A stretch of 64,000 nucleotides of DNA from Mesocentrotus franciscanus. Lineage: Eukaryota > Echinodermata > Echinoidea > Camarodonta > Strongylocentrotidae. This document shows positions 23,729-35,600 of the stretch, piece by piece. The notes below the pieces were generated by a model. The model was given only the letters and a program-made list of their open reading frames with translations, was not told where the DNA came from and searched no databases. The stretch spans positions 15,091,216 through 15,155,215 of the forward strand of contig CP137670.1 of the NCBI GenBank assembly GCA_037976565.1. The letters run 5' to 3'. Position numbers and translations under genes: made by a program. Position 1 is the stretch's first letter; the number at the start of each line of letters is the position of its first letter.

Positions 23729-26426
23729 AAAAGCAGTTGCAGCATTACAATCATTCTGAACATGACCCCAAATAAAAGGTAATAAAATGTGCATTGTAGC
23801 AATACCCCTGCATTGCATCACATTTTGTTTTCTACGTCAGTCTTCCAATGAGAACCAAAAGAACAAAACAAGATGAGTTAATGCCCTTCTGCCTCATAAC
23901 AGGCAATATGTGAAGAGCTCGGTTCCAAAGATACTACATCCATTTTTATCAAAATTGATTTTTTTTTTTTTTTTTTCATTAATGTACACATTTCCAGTAG
24001 CCTCATAACACTGACACTTCCAAAAAGCTGAATTTCAAAAAGAAAGTAAAAAATGGCATTTAAAAATCAGTTCGGTTCCAAAAGGTACTATATCCATTCA
24101 AGTTATGCATTGTAACTTGCATACAGTATGCAAGATTTTTGGTTCCAAAAAGTACTACATCAAATTTCGATTCCAAAAGGTACTACATCCACAAAAAATT
24201 AAAAACACATAACTTCATGAAAAATATTAGTGCAAACTTCCATTTTTTTAAGAGTGGTTTTACACTTGTATCATACAATAGTATAATCAGCCAAAGTATC
24301 ATTCCAAACTGACATTGCTATAACTATGATAATTAAAAAATCGTGTTTTTCTCAGAACTTGGATTTATGGATGTAGTACCTTTTGGAACCAAGTTCTTCA
24401 TATATGACATGTATATGATTTTTGTGGTTTATCTACATGGAGTTCTTTCAGCAAAACTTTCAGTCAACTTGTGGCAGATTTTACATGAATGTTGTATGTT
24501 TCGGCAACATGGCAAAATGGTTTAAGGCACCGTTCTTGGCATATTGCCATACTGTGAAAATATCACCATGATAAATATAAATGGCAAGAACAAAGCAAAT
24601 ATGAAAACAGAAAGAAAAATCCCTGCAATGTCATTAATGAACACAATTGACTTCATAAAGACACTTCAATAACATACATGTACATTTATATTGTTTGTTT
24701 TATGAATGGTCTGCTTGTTTAAAGCAGCAAATTAATACTGTTTAGGAAACAAAACATACATTTTTGCAAAGCATACATAATATATCTAACTTAACATAAA
24801 ACGAATATACATGTACATTGAAGTGCTACATGTACATGTACTTGTTAATTGGGTATTCAAAGAACTATTTTTGACCCTTATCTCTTCTAAATAAACACGT
24901 AACAAGATTAATCGCTTCACATTAGCTTGATAAACAATGCTAGAATGGTAGAATTTACTCCCTCCTCCTTAAAAATAAATAATGAGGAAATACTTTATCT
25001 TGGACTTAGATATAAAATAATAGGAATCTTGGATTTGTATAGCAAGGTCCATGTGACTTAAGAAAACAAAGTGACTTAGAAAACTAACAGTAACCCTGTT
25101 AACAAAGGATCCTACAGGGCAAAGGCACAACATTTTTGTTCTTCCCCAAAAAAAACAGAAAGCAATAATTAGGATGTTCAAAAACATCTCATGAGATTGA
25201 AAGAGATAATGATTTGAAGATATTTAACCTTATTCTGACAGGGGCTTTTTGAGAGCAAGTTTGGGCTTAAGATCTCAGCCACAGAAGGTCCAATCGATGT
25301 GAAATTTTGCAGGGATATTGATACGCATATAAAGAGTACCGCTGCATATCCTTTTTTTTCCAGGAAAATTGCTTATTTATTACTTCATTATAATCTATGC
25401 AAGTTAGATACCTGTTTTTACATATTTATTTATATTTTGTTTTGAAATTAGGTATGAAGGTCAATCTTTTAAAAAAAAATTCCAAGTACGATGTAGCATA
25501 GTAGACAATATTGTATTGCAACATTTTCAAATTTCAAAATTTGAAAAATAACCCCCCCCCCCAGTCAGAATAGGGTTAAGTACGGTAAGGCATTCTTAGA
25601 CTTGATTATTTTAGTTATTTCACAAAAAATAAGGCATCCTGTTTCATTCTCTAGCTATCAAAATAAAAGTTTATATCAAGTACTATATTCCCAAACTGTT
25701 CCATGTTAAATACTTTTTTTCATGGAATGTTTTTTTTTGCTCCTTTCCTATGTACAAAATATTCCGTTTCTAAACCAGTAATACAGTGCCCCCTCACGAT
25801 TCAAAACCAGCAAAGTCCATAACAAGAGGGACAATAATTTGATCTTTCAAATTGTTTCATAAAATTCACAATTTCTTCTACATGAATATCTCTGCACAAT
25901 ATAGAAATCTCATTCATTGCATGCTTCACTGTTGCATCATTCATGTATTATTCATAGACATGTACATGTACATTGACAATAAAACAAAAAACATAGCACC
26001 AATTCAAGTTGTAAAGAAAACATCTAAAATTCTATAATGTTGTCAGATGCTCAGAAAGATTAAAGATAATGTCAAAGAAAATGAAGCACGAGGAAAAGAG
26101 TACAGAAAAGAAAAAGATAAAGAAAAAGAAGAAAAGAATGATCACGAGGATGAAGAGATCAACAAGTAGAAACAAATCCTTCAACAAAAAAGAACTTGAC
26201 CCCCCTCCCACAAAAAAAAGAACAACAACCTGCCTATGCTATAAAGAAAACAAAAAAACTCATTTTTGTTTCCCTTGAACTGTATTTCCCATTGAAATAT
26301 GCATTATTACAAAAACTGCATATTACTTTTGGGTCTCCCTTGAATAGTATTTCTTATTGAAATGTGTTTAACAAACCTGCAAATAAAGACCACTTTTCTA
26401 GCTCCCTCAGATAGTCTTTATATACA
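23729..26426. other. Intergenic, no gene; recurrent GGTTCCAAAAGGTACTA words
   Basis: The word GGTTCCAAAAGGTACTACATCC recurs in variants near 23928, 24073, 24140 and 24170, and once inverted near 24369. No gene or known element is recognised. The segment 26069-26165 is A/G-rich and its Lys-rich frame is compositional. Confidence 0.45.
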
Positions 26427-26718
26427 GGGGTGTGTTTCACAAAGACTAAGATCAACTTTAAGTTTGACTAAACTATGGCAGGCCATAAATGCCACTGGGT
26501 GCTCTCACTATTGATCTCTCAATTATAATCGTCAGATAATATTTTTTCTTTCAATAATGAACTATCAAAAATGTAAATTGTTTAGATTTGTGACAACGAT
26601 TTATACGTCCCTTGAGAGACTAATGCCAGTTAATGGCGAGAGCAAACAATGGCATGAACGGCCTGCCATAGTTAAGTCCAACTTGAAGTTGATCTTAGTC
26701 TTTGTGAAACACCCCCCA
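26427..26718. mobile_element. Foldback MITE with GTGTTTCACAAAG ends
   Basis: GGGTGTGTTTCACAAAGACT on the left is mirrored by AGTCTTTGTGAAACACCCCC on the right. A second pair, ATGGCAGGCCAT and ATGGCCTGCC-like on the other side, and AGTCCAACTTGAAG extend the arms. Confidence 0.85.
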
Positions 26719-27125
26719 GGTCTCACTGCAGTTTCAAAGTACAATAAGATACCTTAGCAAAAAAGTGGCCCGTAAAAACATGTCCAGAACACAGAGCAAA
26801 ACCATTGTTTGTGATATCGGTGGACAAACCAACTAGTTCTGTATTCTACTGATTCGTTTAAACCATACCCTGGGCCTGGGTCTAAGAGTATCTACAACAA
26901 AGAAACATTTAGAGCTCAGACAAAAATCTGATTTTTAGCAAACGCACCCAGCGCTAGGTTTAAATTTTATTAGAACAAGGGCCAATGACCTAAATACAGA
27001 CCATATGTGTCCCATTGGAATTGTGTTTACAAATAATTTAATTAAATATACCAATCATTTTTCATAGTGTTGAACCTAAACATTAACAAGAAATTAAAGA
27101 GATTTATTTACCAACTCCATGTCCT

Positions 27126-27275
27126 GGGGGGTGATTCACAAAATTTGTCATAAGTGACAAATCACACAGTTTTTGTTATAAGCTAGTGAAATCCTTGCTT
27201 CTGATTGGTTATCAGCAGATTTGTCACTGATTTTTGTAATTTGTCATTGAAAAAAGGCTTTGTGAAACACCCCCC
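27126..27275. mobile_element. Short GTGTTTCACAAAG-family MITE
   Basis: The left end GGGGGGTGATTCACAAAATT is mirrored by GGCTTTGTGAAACACCCCCC. TTGTCA words occur in inverted pairs inside. It lies just 3' of the P3H gene. Confidence 0.75.
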
Positions 27276-27317
27276 TTGTGATAATATGGTTCTACTTCTT
27301 TGCAATCAAGTTTTGAC

Positions 27318-27323
27318 TTTTAT
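27318..27323 (-). other. Candidate P3H polyadenylation signal
   Basis: AATAAA on the - strand lies about 88 nt beyond the P3H stop codon. Confidence 0.55.
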
Positions 27324-27410
27324 TCAACAATTGTGCATTTTGTGTTCCCGATGCCTGTTGACCCATATCTACATTCCGCTAAGCTAAGTGTACCTAGTAG
27401 ATCAAATACT

Positions 27411-27620
27411 TTACTTGTGTTGCTGTTTATATTCTTTGTCGTATAGCAAGTTTAGGTGATCAGCTGCTCCGAAAAATTCAATTTCTCTAAATCGTGGGTC
27501 GAGGGTGTACCACATGGCGAGAGCACAACGGCGTCCATGGATCACCCCTTTCACACCATGTAAGTTCTCTTCACCAGCCGAGAAGCCCACGAGTCGTCCG
27601 CATTTCGGATTTACCTGAGC
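27411..27620 (-). CDS. P3H last coding exon
   Basis: It encodes 69 residues beginning AQVNPKCGRLVGFSAGEENL and HGVKGVIHGRRCALAMWYTL, then TAA. It holds the distal iron-binding His and the 2-oxoglutarate-binding Arg of the dioxygenase. The family has NPHGV here; this copy has NLHGV. An alternative acceptor six bases further in (CTCAG) would remove Ala-Gln. Confidence 0.93.
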   Translation of the reverse strand, partial: AQVNPKCGRLVGFSAGEENLHGVKGVIHGRRCALAMWYTLDPRFREIEFFGAADHLNLLYDKEYKQQHK

Positions 27621-29183
27621 CTGGAGGAGAAAGATAGGGAGATAGGGAGATAGGGAGTGCCATATTGTTATGTCACCATTACGCTTTAGTACCACTTGGT
27701 CAATTTCTGTAAGAATGTTTTTATTGCTAAAGTAAAACAAGACATTTTCACATAGCATTCATGAATAGACCATTTCGTTGTTAGCACATGGTACAAATGA
27801 CCCCAAATATCCACAGATCTTTTACTCATGGAGAAGTCCCACTTTGTGTATTTTAGAATAATCAATGCCAAAGTCATGTATGTGCTTCATGAAAAGTTTT
27901 TGTTTGCCCTCTTTTATCACAGAATGTACCGTCGGTGCACAAATGAATAATGATTACATAACATGAGCACGTATTCATCTTGGTGGGTTTTACAATTTTA
28001 TCACAAATGACCTTTATCGGCTCATGCGCAGATTGTATATACGAAATGGTCTATTATGTGATTGGTTCAGACTCACAAAAGTTTCAGCCACCAAGATTAG
28101 AGATGTCATGGTCTAGTGGATACGTCACCTGACTGTGGATCACATGGTTCGTGGTTCGAGTCCCGCCTCGACACTAATGTCCATTGGCAAGTCATTAATC
28201 TACACTTGCCACTCGCCACCCGGGTGAAGAAAATGAGTATCCGGTGGGAAGAAATTCCTTTAATGATTTATCGCCTTAGCTCAAATTAAAACAAATATCT
28301 ATATTCTATATTGCCAGAAATGAATTAAGAAACAGGAATGCCGATTTCATGCAAAATTGTCATCAGTAGAACAAAACAAATTTAGAGAAGTATAGTGGGA
28401 TTTTTTTCAGATAAAACTGTCAAACAATAAGAAAGCTGTATATTTCTGAAAAGTGGATTACTTTTCCACCAAAGGAAGAGTTATCCATGTGTTATATCAC
28501 ACCTAATTACAGCATAGGCAATGCAAGCTATAATATATCAAGAAATTTGAGCTTTCAAAAACTCAAAATAGTATCTTTGTCTGATTTTTCCCAAACTGTC
28601 AACCAAACCCTACATCCTCTAGTACTCTACCTGTGCTGTATTGTTGTAGTGAGCAAAGATGAACTCTCCGCCTTCAAAATCCTGATTGAGGTAGAGAATG
28701 GCGCTCCAGTCCCGCCAGACGAACGCTGGTAGTCGCTTGTGACACACCCCCTTGTGATCCAGCTGACAGTTGTCTGCATGTACAGGATGACTGAGGTCTC
28801 TACGTTTGAGGGACGAATCTAGGAAACAGGGGTTGGAAAGGAGGAAAATAAATTGTGTGAGATTAAAGATCATCTTGACGGATGTACTTTATGAAGGACA
28901 TTAATTTTGCCAACTGACAATATAGTAACTACAACCATCATATCATTCTTTGTTTTCATCCACATCACCATTTTTATCATCAATAAACTTAAGATGACTA
29001 TCCATTATCAATGAATACAGAATTTATCAATACTATTTTTATTTTACTACTCAAATCATTATCATTAATATCATCTCTATCATAATAATATTTATCATCA
29101 ATAATAATCTTCTTCAGCATTATCATCAAATTTAATCATCATCCTAATTATTACCATCATCATTATCATCACCTCATCATAAA

Positions 29184-29225
<42 letters not shown>

Positions 29226-29325
29226 AAACATCATCATAATCATCATCACCATCTTCATCATCATCACCTTCTTCTTCTTCTTCTTCTTCTTCTTCTTCTT
29301 CTTCTTCTTCTTCTTCTTCTTCTTC

Positions 29326-29362
<37 letters not shown>

Positions 29363-32300
29363 CCACCATCTCCACCCATTATGCATGAAAATATACCTGC
29401 AGTGCATGCACATGATTGTCTATTTTGAAGAAAAAAATCACAACATGCAAGCGAGTGCATGAAATGAAAGATGAAAATAAAAGATTTCACCATCACAGCA
29501 TCACACTCACTGACTAATCTATAGCAACCAGAACCCTACAAAATATCATGCTCGTCATCTATGCAATATGGTTCCTTCACTCTTTCTAGAGATTGTCTAA
29601 ACTTGCTTTATTCTATCTAAGCATATTACCTTCATACTGTAAACTCATAGGAGATATCTAAATGAAATGGGTTTCTACATCTATGCAGGGCAAGAAAGTA
29701 TTGTGATTTTCTCCTTTTTCACAATACCAACAGGGTCCTCACTAATTCTGTGAATGGTTGACAAAAAAATCTTCTTTTTATTGTCATTCTGATTTCAAAT
29801 AACTAAGCTTGCTCTATATCATAATTCCCAGATATAATATAATTGATATCAAACAAAAAATGTCTATTCTTTTTTTCTTTTTTTCATTGATCTATACTAA
29901 AGCTCTAATGTGACTTTAATAGGACCTACATTACTGTATATCAATCAAATAAAATGGACAAAAAGTGAGATAAGCAAATGATGCACAAAGAAGAAAAGAA
30001 GGGGGAGGGGAGACAAGTTGAAGGGGATGGGTCTAAAGTTACTAATTCATGAATTATTCATAAGGTAGATGATGCATTGAAGCGTCTGATTGGCCAATGA
30101 GGAGGGGTAGGGTGTGCCTAGCTATCATGCTGTCTCCTAATGGGTGGAGCCTGCATGCAGCCTTTCTCTCACAAATGTCTGTCTGGGAATGTGGTTAGGG
30201 TAAAACTATCTTCTGGTATTAAACTGACCTTGTTATTCCTTCCGTTTCTGCCGAGTTGAGGCCGACAAACAATTCAAAGTGAAAGCTCACAATTCTACAC
30301 CAACAATATTTGAAGTAGGTCTACTAAACACATTGTAGTACACGAAAGTCTACAGATTACAGAGGCATAGTACATGTATTGACCACCCCCTCCCAATAAA
30401 AATAAATATAATAATAATAAATAAATAAAAAAATAAAATAAATAAATGAATAAAAAATAATAATAAATAAAATAATAAAAAATTTAATTAAAAAAATAAA
30501 AAATAAATAAAATAAATAAATAAATAAGTAAATAAATAAGTAAATAAATAAATAAATAAAAAAATTGAATAAATAAATAATAAATGAATAATAATAATAA
30601 TGAATAAATAAAAAAATTAAATATTCCATAGAAGGAAAACCAATAGACCATTTTTGTTATGTAATCACATTATTTCATTCACCTGTTATTAATAATAGTA
30701 CTTCAATAATCAAAATACACATTGCATAAATAATTATAATAATTATAAATAAACTATTGAAATACATGTACAACTATATATAACAGGTGAATTAAATAAT
30801 TTGTCAAGAGGCACTTTACAAAGATTTGTGCATTCAATTTGATTACCAGGGGTACATTAAGAAAATGGCTTATTATGTGGACTGCAACAAGGTAAAATGT
30901 TGGAAGGTATTTCTACTTATAAGTTCATGGCACTAGTAGATCAAAATCATTTGAACATTTTGTTTTGTTATGATTTTAAACATATTATCGGCCTACTGTC
31001 AAAAAGCGGCAAATATTTGTAATATTGCATGATTCCATAAATTTATCCATTGTCAAAATTATAGAGATACTATTGATTTTGACCCTTTTGATTTGATGTG
31101 CATATGCGTCTGATAATCCTGAACCATGGTGTGGAAAAAACAGTGCCTAACAAAATACCTTACCAAATAGTCAACTACAATAAAGACAAAACAACAACAT
31201 GAATGAACAATACATTTGAATGAAGCTATGTAATGTACCGGTATCAAAAACATATTGTCATAAAATCAAACATCTTTACAAAGACAGAAACAATCACAAA
31301 CTACTTTGTCAGGCTGTTACTAATAAAAGGTCTTTTGTTTACAAAAAACGTTACAAGGACAAATCCATTAAGAGTGCCTAAGAAGAATGGACCATCGAGC
31401 TTTTAATATCTCATTTATCATTCATAAATTTATGTTGATGCTAATCTCCAATTATTCTATTTAATTTTGATATTAAGCACATTTCCCAGAGACTTCAGAT
31501 GGAGTCATATTCTGCTTTCGGTTCAATGAAATGCTCTCACTGCCTCTGAACATACATTTTATTATCCGCAAGGATCGAGTGCTTTGAAAAGCCATTCAGC
31601 TCCCCCACCCCCCCCCCCAATCCCACTCCCACAAAGTGCAACAGCCCACATGTATGACAGACTTATAGACAACAGGACAGACATACTGGACAGACAGACA
31701 GACAGACGAACGGAGAGAAAGGCTAAGGAATGTGTGAGTCTTACATGCTTTAAAGATACCTGGACCTGCTGACCGACAAACGAGATGAGTATAGGAGAAG
31801 AAGAGGTGTGACTTGAGTTTGAAGTGACGCTGAAGGAACTGACGAGACCTCTCTGCAAGATGCATGTAGACGGTGGGATAGAGCAGAGGTATACGGCCAG
31901 CACTAGCGGCCTGTGGAAGCCAGACAAATAAATTAAAGGCATCGTTTAACAATGTTAAATCTGAGATGCATGGACCTACGTGTTATCAGTGTCTGTGATA
32001 TGGTGTAATCAGTGTCTGTGATATGGTGTAATATTGAAGCCCGAACAAAATTGCACTTCAATATAACCAGAAAGTGCCTCAAAAAAGTAAAAATATTTGA
32101 GTGACCGGTTTTACCATACTCATTTCCACCAATAGACTGTAGTGTTATAAAAACCGTTAGGAAAACGAAAAATGAAATTTCGATTTCCAATCATAAATAT
32201 CTTGATAATCAGACAGACGATAGGCTTGTAAAAGTCATGGGATTCCTGACTGACCTAAAGGTTTATAATTATGATTGCAGCATGAGCTAAATCTAGGATT

Positions 32301-32626
32301 TTGTTTCAGAATCTGAGGCAATGTTACAGAGCCACTTTAAAACAAAAACAAAAACAAGAGAGATTATAAATTGCATGTACACAATTGGATAGAGAAGGAG
32401 GATACAAAAGGCATTAGTACGACTGATTGATGAAATAGAGATGACAAAAGAAAAAAAGAAGAAGAGATTATTAGATTAAAACCTCAAATAGAGACAGGGT
32501 AGTACATTGATGTACAACATGTAATAAGAAACAAGTATACATTTAAAGAAGAGGTGCGCCTATTAGGGCATGCATGGTAAGCCTGTGGTTGGTAAAAAAA
32601 ACAGAAGAAAAATGGGATAAAGAGCA

Positions 32627-32657
<31 letters not shown>

Positions 32658-35600
32658 CAGACAGACAGACAGACCGACAGAGGCAGACAGAGGCAGAGAG
32701 GGCAATTATGAACTGTAGAAGAATAAGGGAAGAGTATAAACTGAAGGGGAAAAAAAGGGAGAGTTTAACAAACAAGAAGAGAAATAGACAGAATAAAATG
32801 CTGCTCCCCAATTGTCTCATTTATTATCATTGTATTATCAATTAAAAATACTAATAACATAATACTTACATCAACAGCGTCTTTGACAGTGAGTCCTTCA
32901 AAGTTCTCAAACTTGGTATGGGGGCTGGTCTTTCCTTTGTATCCATTCCCTTGCCTTGCTTCTCCCTGTTCAGAGAGATCACAGAATATCATTTGGTTAA
33001 TGGTTACCGGTAGTAACTATGACTGCTACTAGCTGCTACTGCTCCTGGTAGTGATGAGGATGATGATGATGATGATGATGAGGATGTGGATGAAAATGGT
33101 GATGATGATGATGAGGATGATGACAATGATAATGATGATGATAATGAGGATGATGATAATGATGAGGATGATAATGATGAGGATGATGATGATGAGGATG
33201 AGGAGGATGATGATGATGAGGATGAGGATGAGGATGAGGAGGATGATGATGATGATCAGATGTAGATGATGATAATGGTGATGATAATGGTGATGATGAT
33301 GATGATGTAGATGATGATGATAAGGATGATGATGATAAAGACGATGATGATAATGACGATGATATTGAGGATGATGATGATGAAAATGGTGACGGTGAGG
33401 ATGATGATAATGAGGATGATGATCATAATGATGAGGATGATGATGATGATGATGATGATGAGGATGATGATGATGTAGATGATGATGATAATGTGATGAT
33501 GATGAAAGAAGGAACTAATGTGAAGAAAGATTGAATACCGGTAGTATAACTCACTCTTCCTGTACAACGTTAAGCACTAAGGTAAATTTTATAGGTCAAT
33601 GGGTGAGAAAGATACTCACATCTAAAAGTTGGAGTAGTGTTCCACATTCCTGGTCAGCAGCTAATCCATCAGCTAAGACACGGTTTGATCCATTCAACTG
33701 ATCGTCCGTCATTACTACTTTTAGATCCTGTGGGTTAGTATAAACAGAGATTCCTAGTAAGGATTGGATGAAACTTTTTTCATGACATCTCCATGAAATA
33801 GTGAAGTGGTACAACTACATTTATAAATTTTAGATTTGAATAAAACAAATGTTGGATATCAAAAATACATGTAGACGTTGTTTCATAAAGAGCATTTCAT
33901 GTAGGCAGGGTGCTTTACACATCTCACTATTGTTGGATAAAATGGGGATGCATAATTATTACATAAAATTGCCTCTTTTGCAAAGTAAAAGATCAGTATA
34001 AATTCCTTCATAATGTTATACATGTTTGTTTCTGTCATTTTCATACATTTACCCAAACTAACTTGAAAATGATAAATTCATGGCAGTCCTTTTCAAAGGG
34101 CTTACCACGAATCATTGGGTCATTGCGTCCGGTTGAGTGTTAGCGTTACACACCCTTTCGTCAAACAAAACGTGAGATCTCGTAGATTTGCCATACGGTT
34201 TTCATAAAGTGTCGGGACCATTTGTAGATGAGAGGGGTTTTTTCACAAACATTACACCCTACATTTCATGAATAAAGGGGGATGTTTAATGTTTTCACAA
34301 AACGTCGGGTAATGCAACCTGACCCAACGTGATGACCCGATGATTCAAAGTAAGCCTTTTCAAAGGTCGTCTCTCCTCCCTTAGGTCCACCCATGACCCT
34401 CCATCACCACCACATCAAGTTAAAAAATTTTAAAAGTTAAAGGAATATTTTGGAGTATCATCTGTCCAGGACCTAGTAGAAGGGTGGAATTTTAACAGGG
34501 TCTCGAAAAATAAAGATAACAATGTCTGTTGAAAGCCGGGAGGGCATAATAGAATCTGTAATAAATTTTTACAACTTAACTTGTTGATTACTTTCCTTAT
34601 TTCCCAAGAACCATGCGGTGACTTCTCTAATACCAATAGGCTTAATACAGGGACTACTAGGTTCCTGTAGGCCAGGGTTATCAGCCTTCTCTCCAAGTAA
34701 AGCTGACAATTTCTTACCGTTAGATCATTTAGGAGGAAGTAGGCATTGTCATCGATCTTCATCATCTCCTTCATCCAGGTTTTCGTTTCGTTGGTAACTT
34801 CCGTATCCAAGGCTTCCTGAATCTTCTCCTCTGCCGGTGTCAGTTCACGTGGTTCATACACCCACGCCTCCTCCTCTTCTTCAATGCATTCACCATCATC
34901 CTCCTCCTCACAACTCCAATCGCTTTCCTCCTCCTCCTCGTGATCATTTTGGCCATCTCTTTCCCTATCATGTTCTTTCCCCTCAAGATATCCTAAGTCC
35001 CTCGCTTCATCTAATTTTCTCTCCATAATTTTATCTTCTTTTCTATTGTGTTCTTGTCTCTCTTTCTCTCCTTTTCTATCCTCTTCTTCTATCTTATTCT
35101 CTTCATTTTCTTCCTCATCCTCTTCAACCACTTTTCCGTCATCTTCATCCTCATCTTCAGTATTCTTCCTATCATCATCCTGGTTACTTTCATCCTTCAT
35201 TTTCTGCTCCTCCTGAGCTTGTTCTGTTTGGGATTGGTCACGGTCTGTTTGTTGTTCCTCAGAATACTTTCTTGGGTTGGGGGAAGTATCCCCACACCCC
35301 TCCCCAGGCAAGCAAAACTCATCTTTTGTTTCATCATCATGGTTACTGTCATCCGGGTTGGCTTCGTCTTCAGCCTCATCAATCTCTGTATTGACATTTT
35401 CAGACAATTCTTCTTCATCAGCGTCTTCATCGGAAGGGTAATATTCTCTGTCACCAATTATTTCATTATCTTCATCTTCGTTGCCATGGTAATCAGGCTG
35501 ATCAGCATCATCATCATCATCGTCGTCATCCTGACCATCTGCTTCTGGTGACCCTGGAGCTCCGGCCTCAAACCCTGGAGGGTTCACCCAATCAAAATAC

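Noticed and set aside
31584..31772. + frame with poly-Pro start
   Set aside because: It overlaps a poly-C tract, GACA repeats and the antisense of a P3H exon.
33051..33567. Met/Arg-rich and Ile-rich frames
   Set aside because: They are compositional products of the GAT triplet repeat within a P3H intron.
35048..35551. 167-codon + frame opposite the acidic exon
   Set aside because: It is the antisense shadow of the Asp/Glu-rich P3H exon; its Phe/Ile/Leu richness follows from that.
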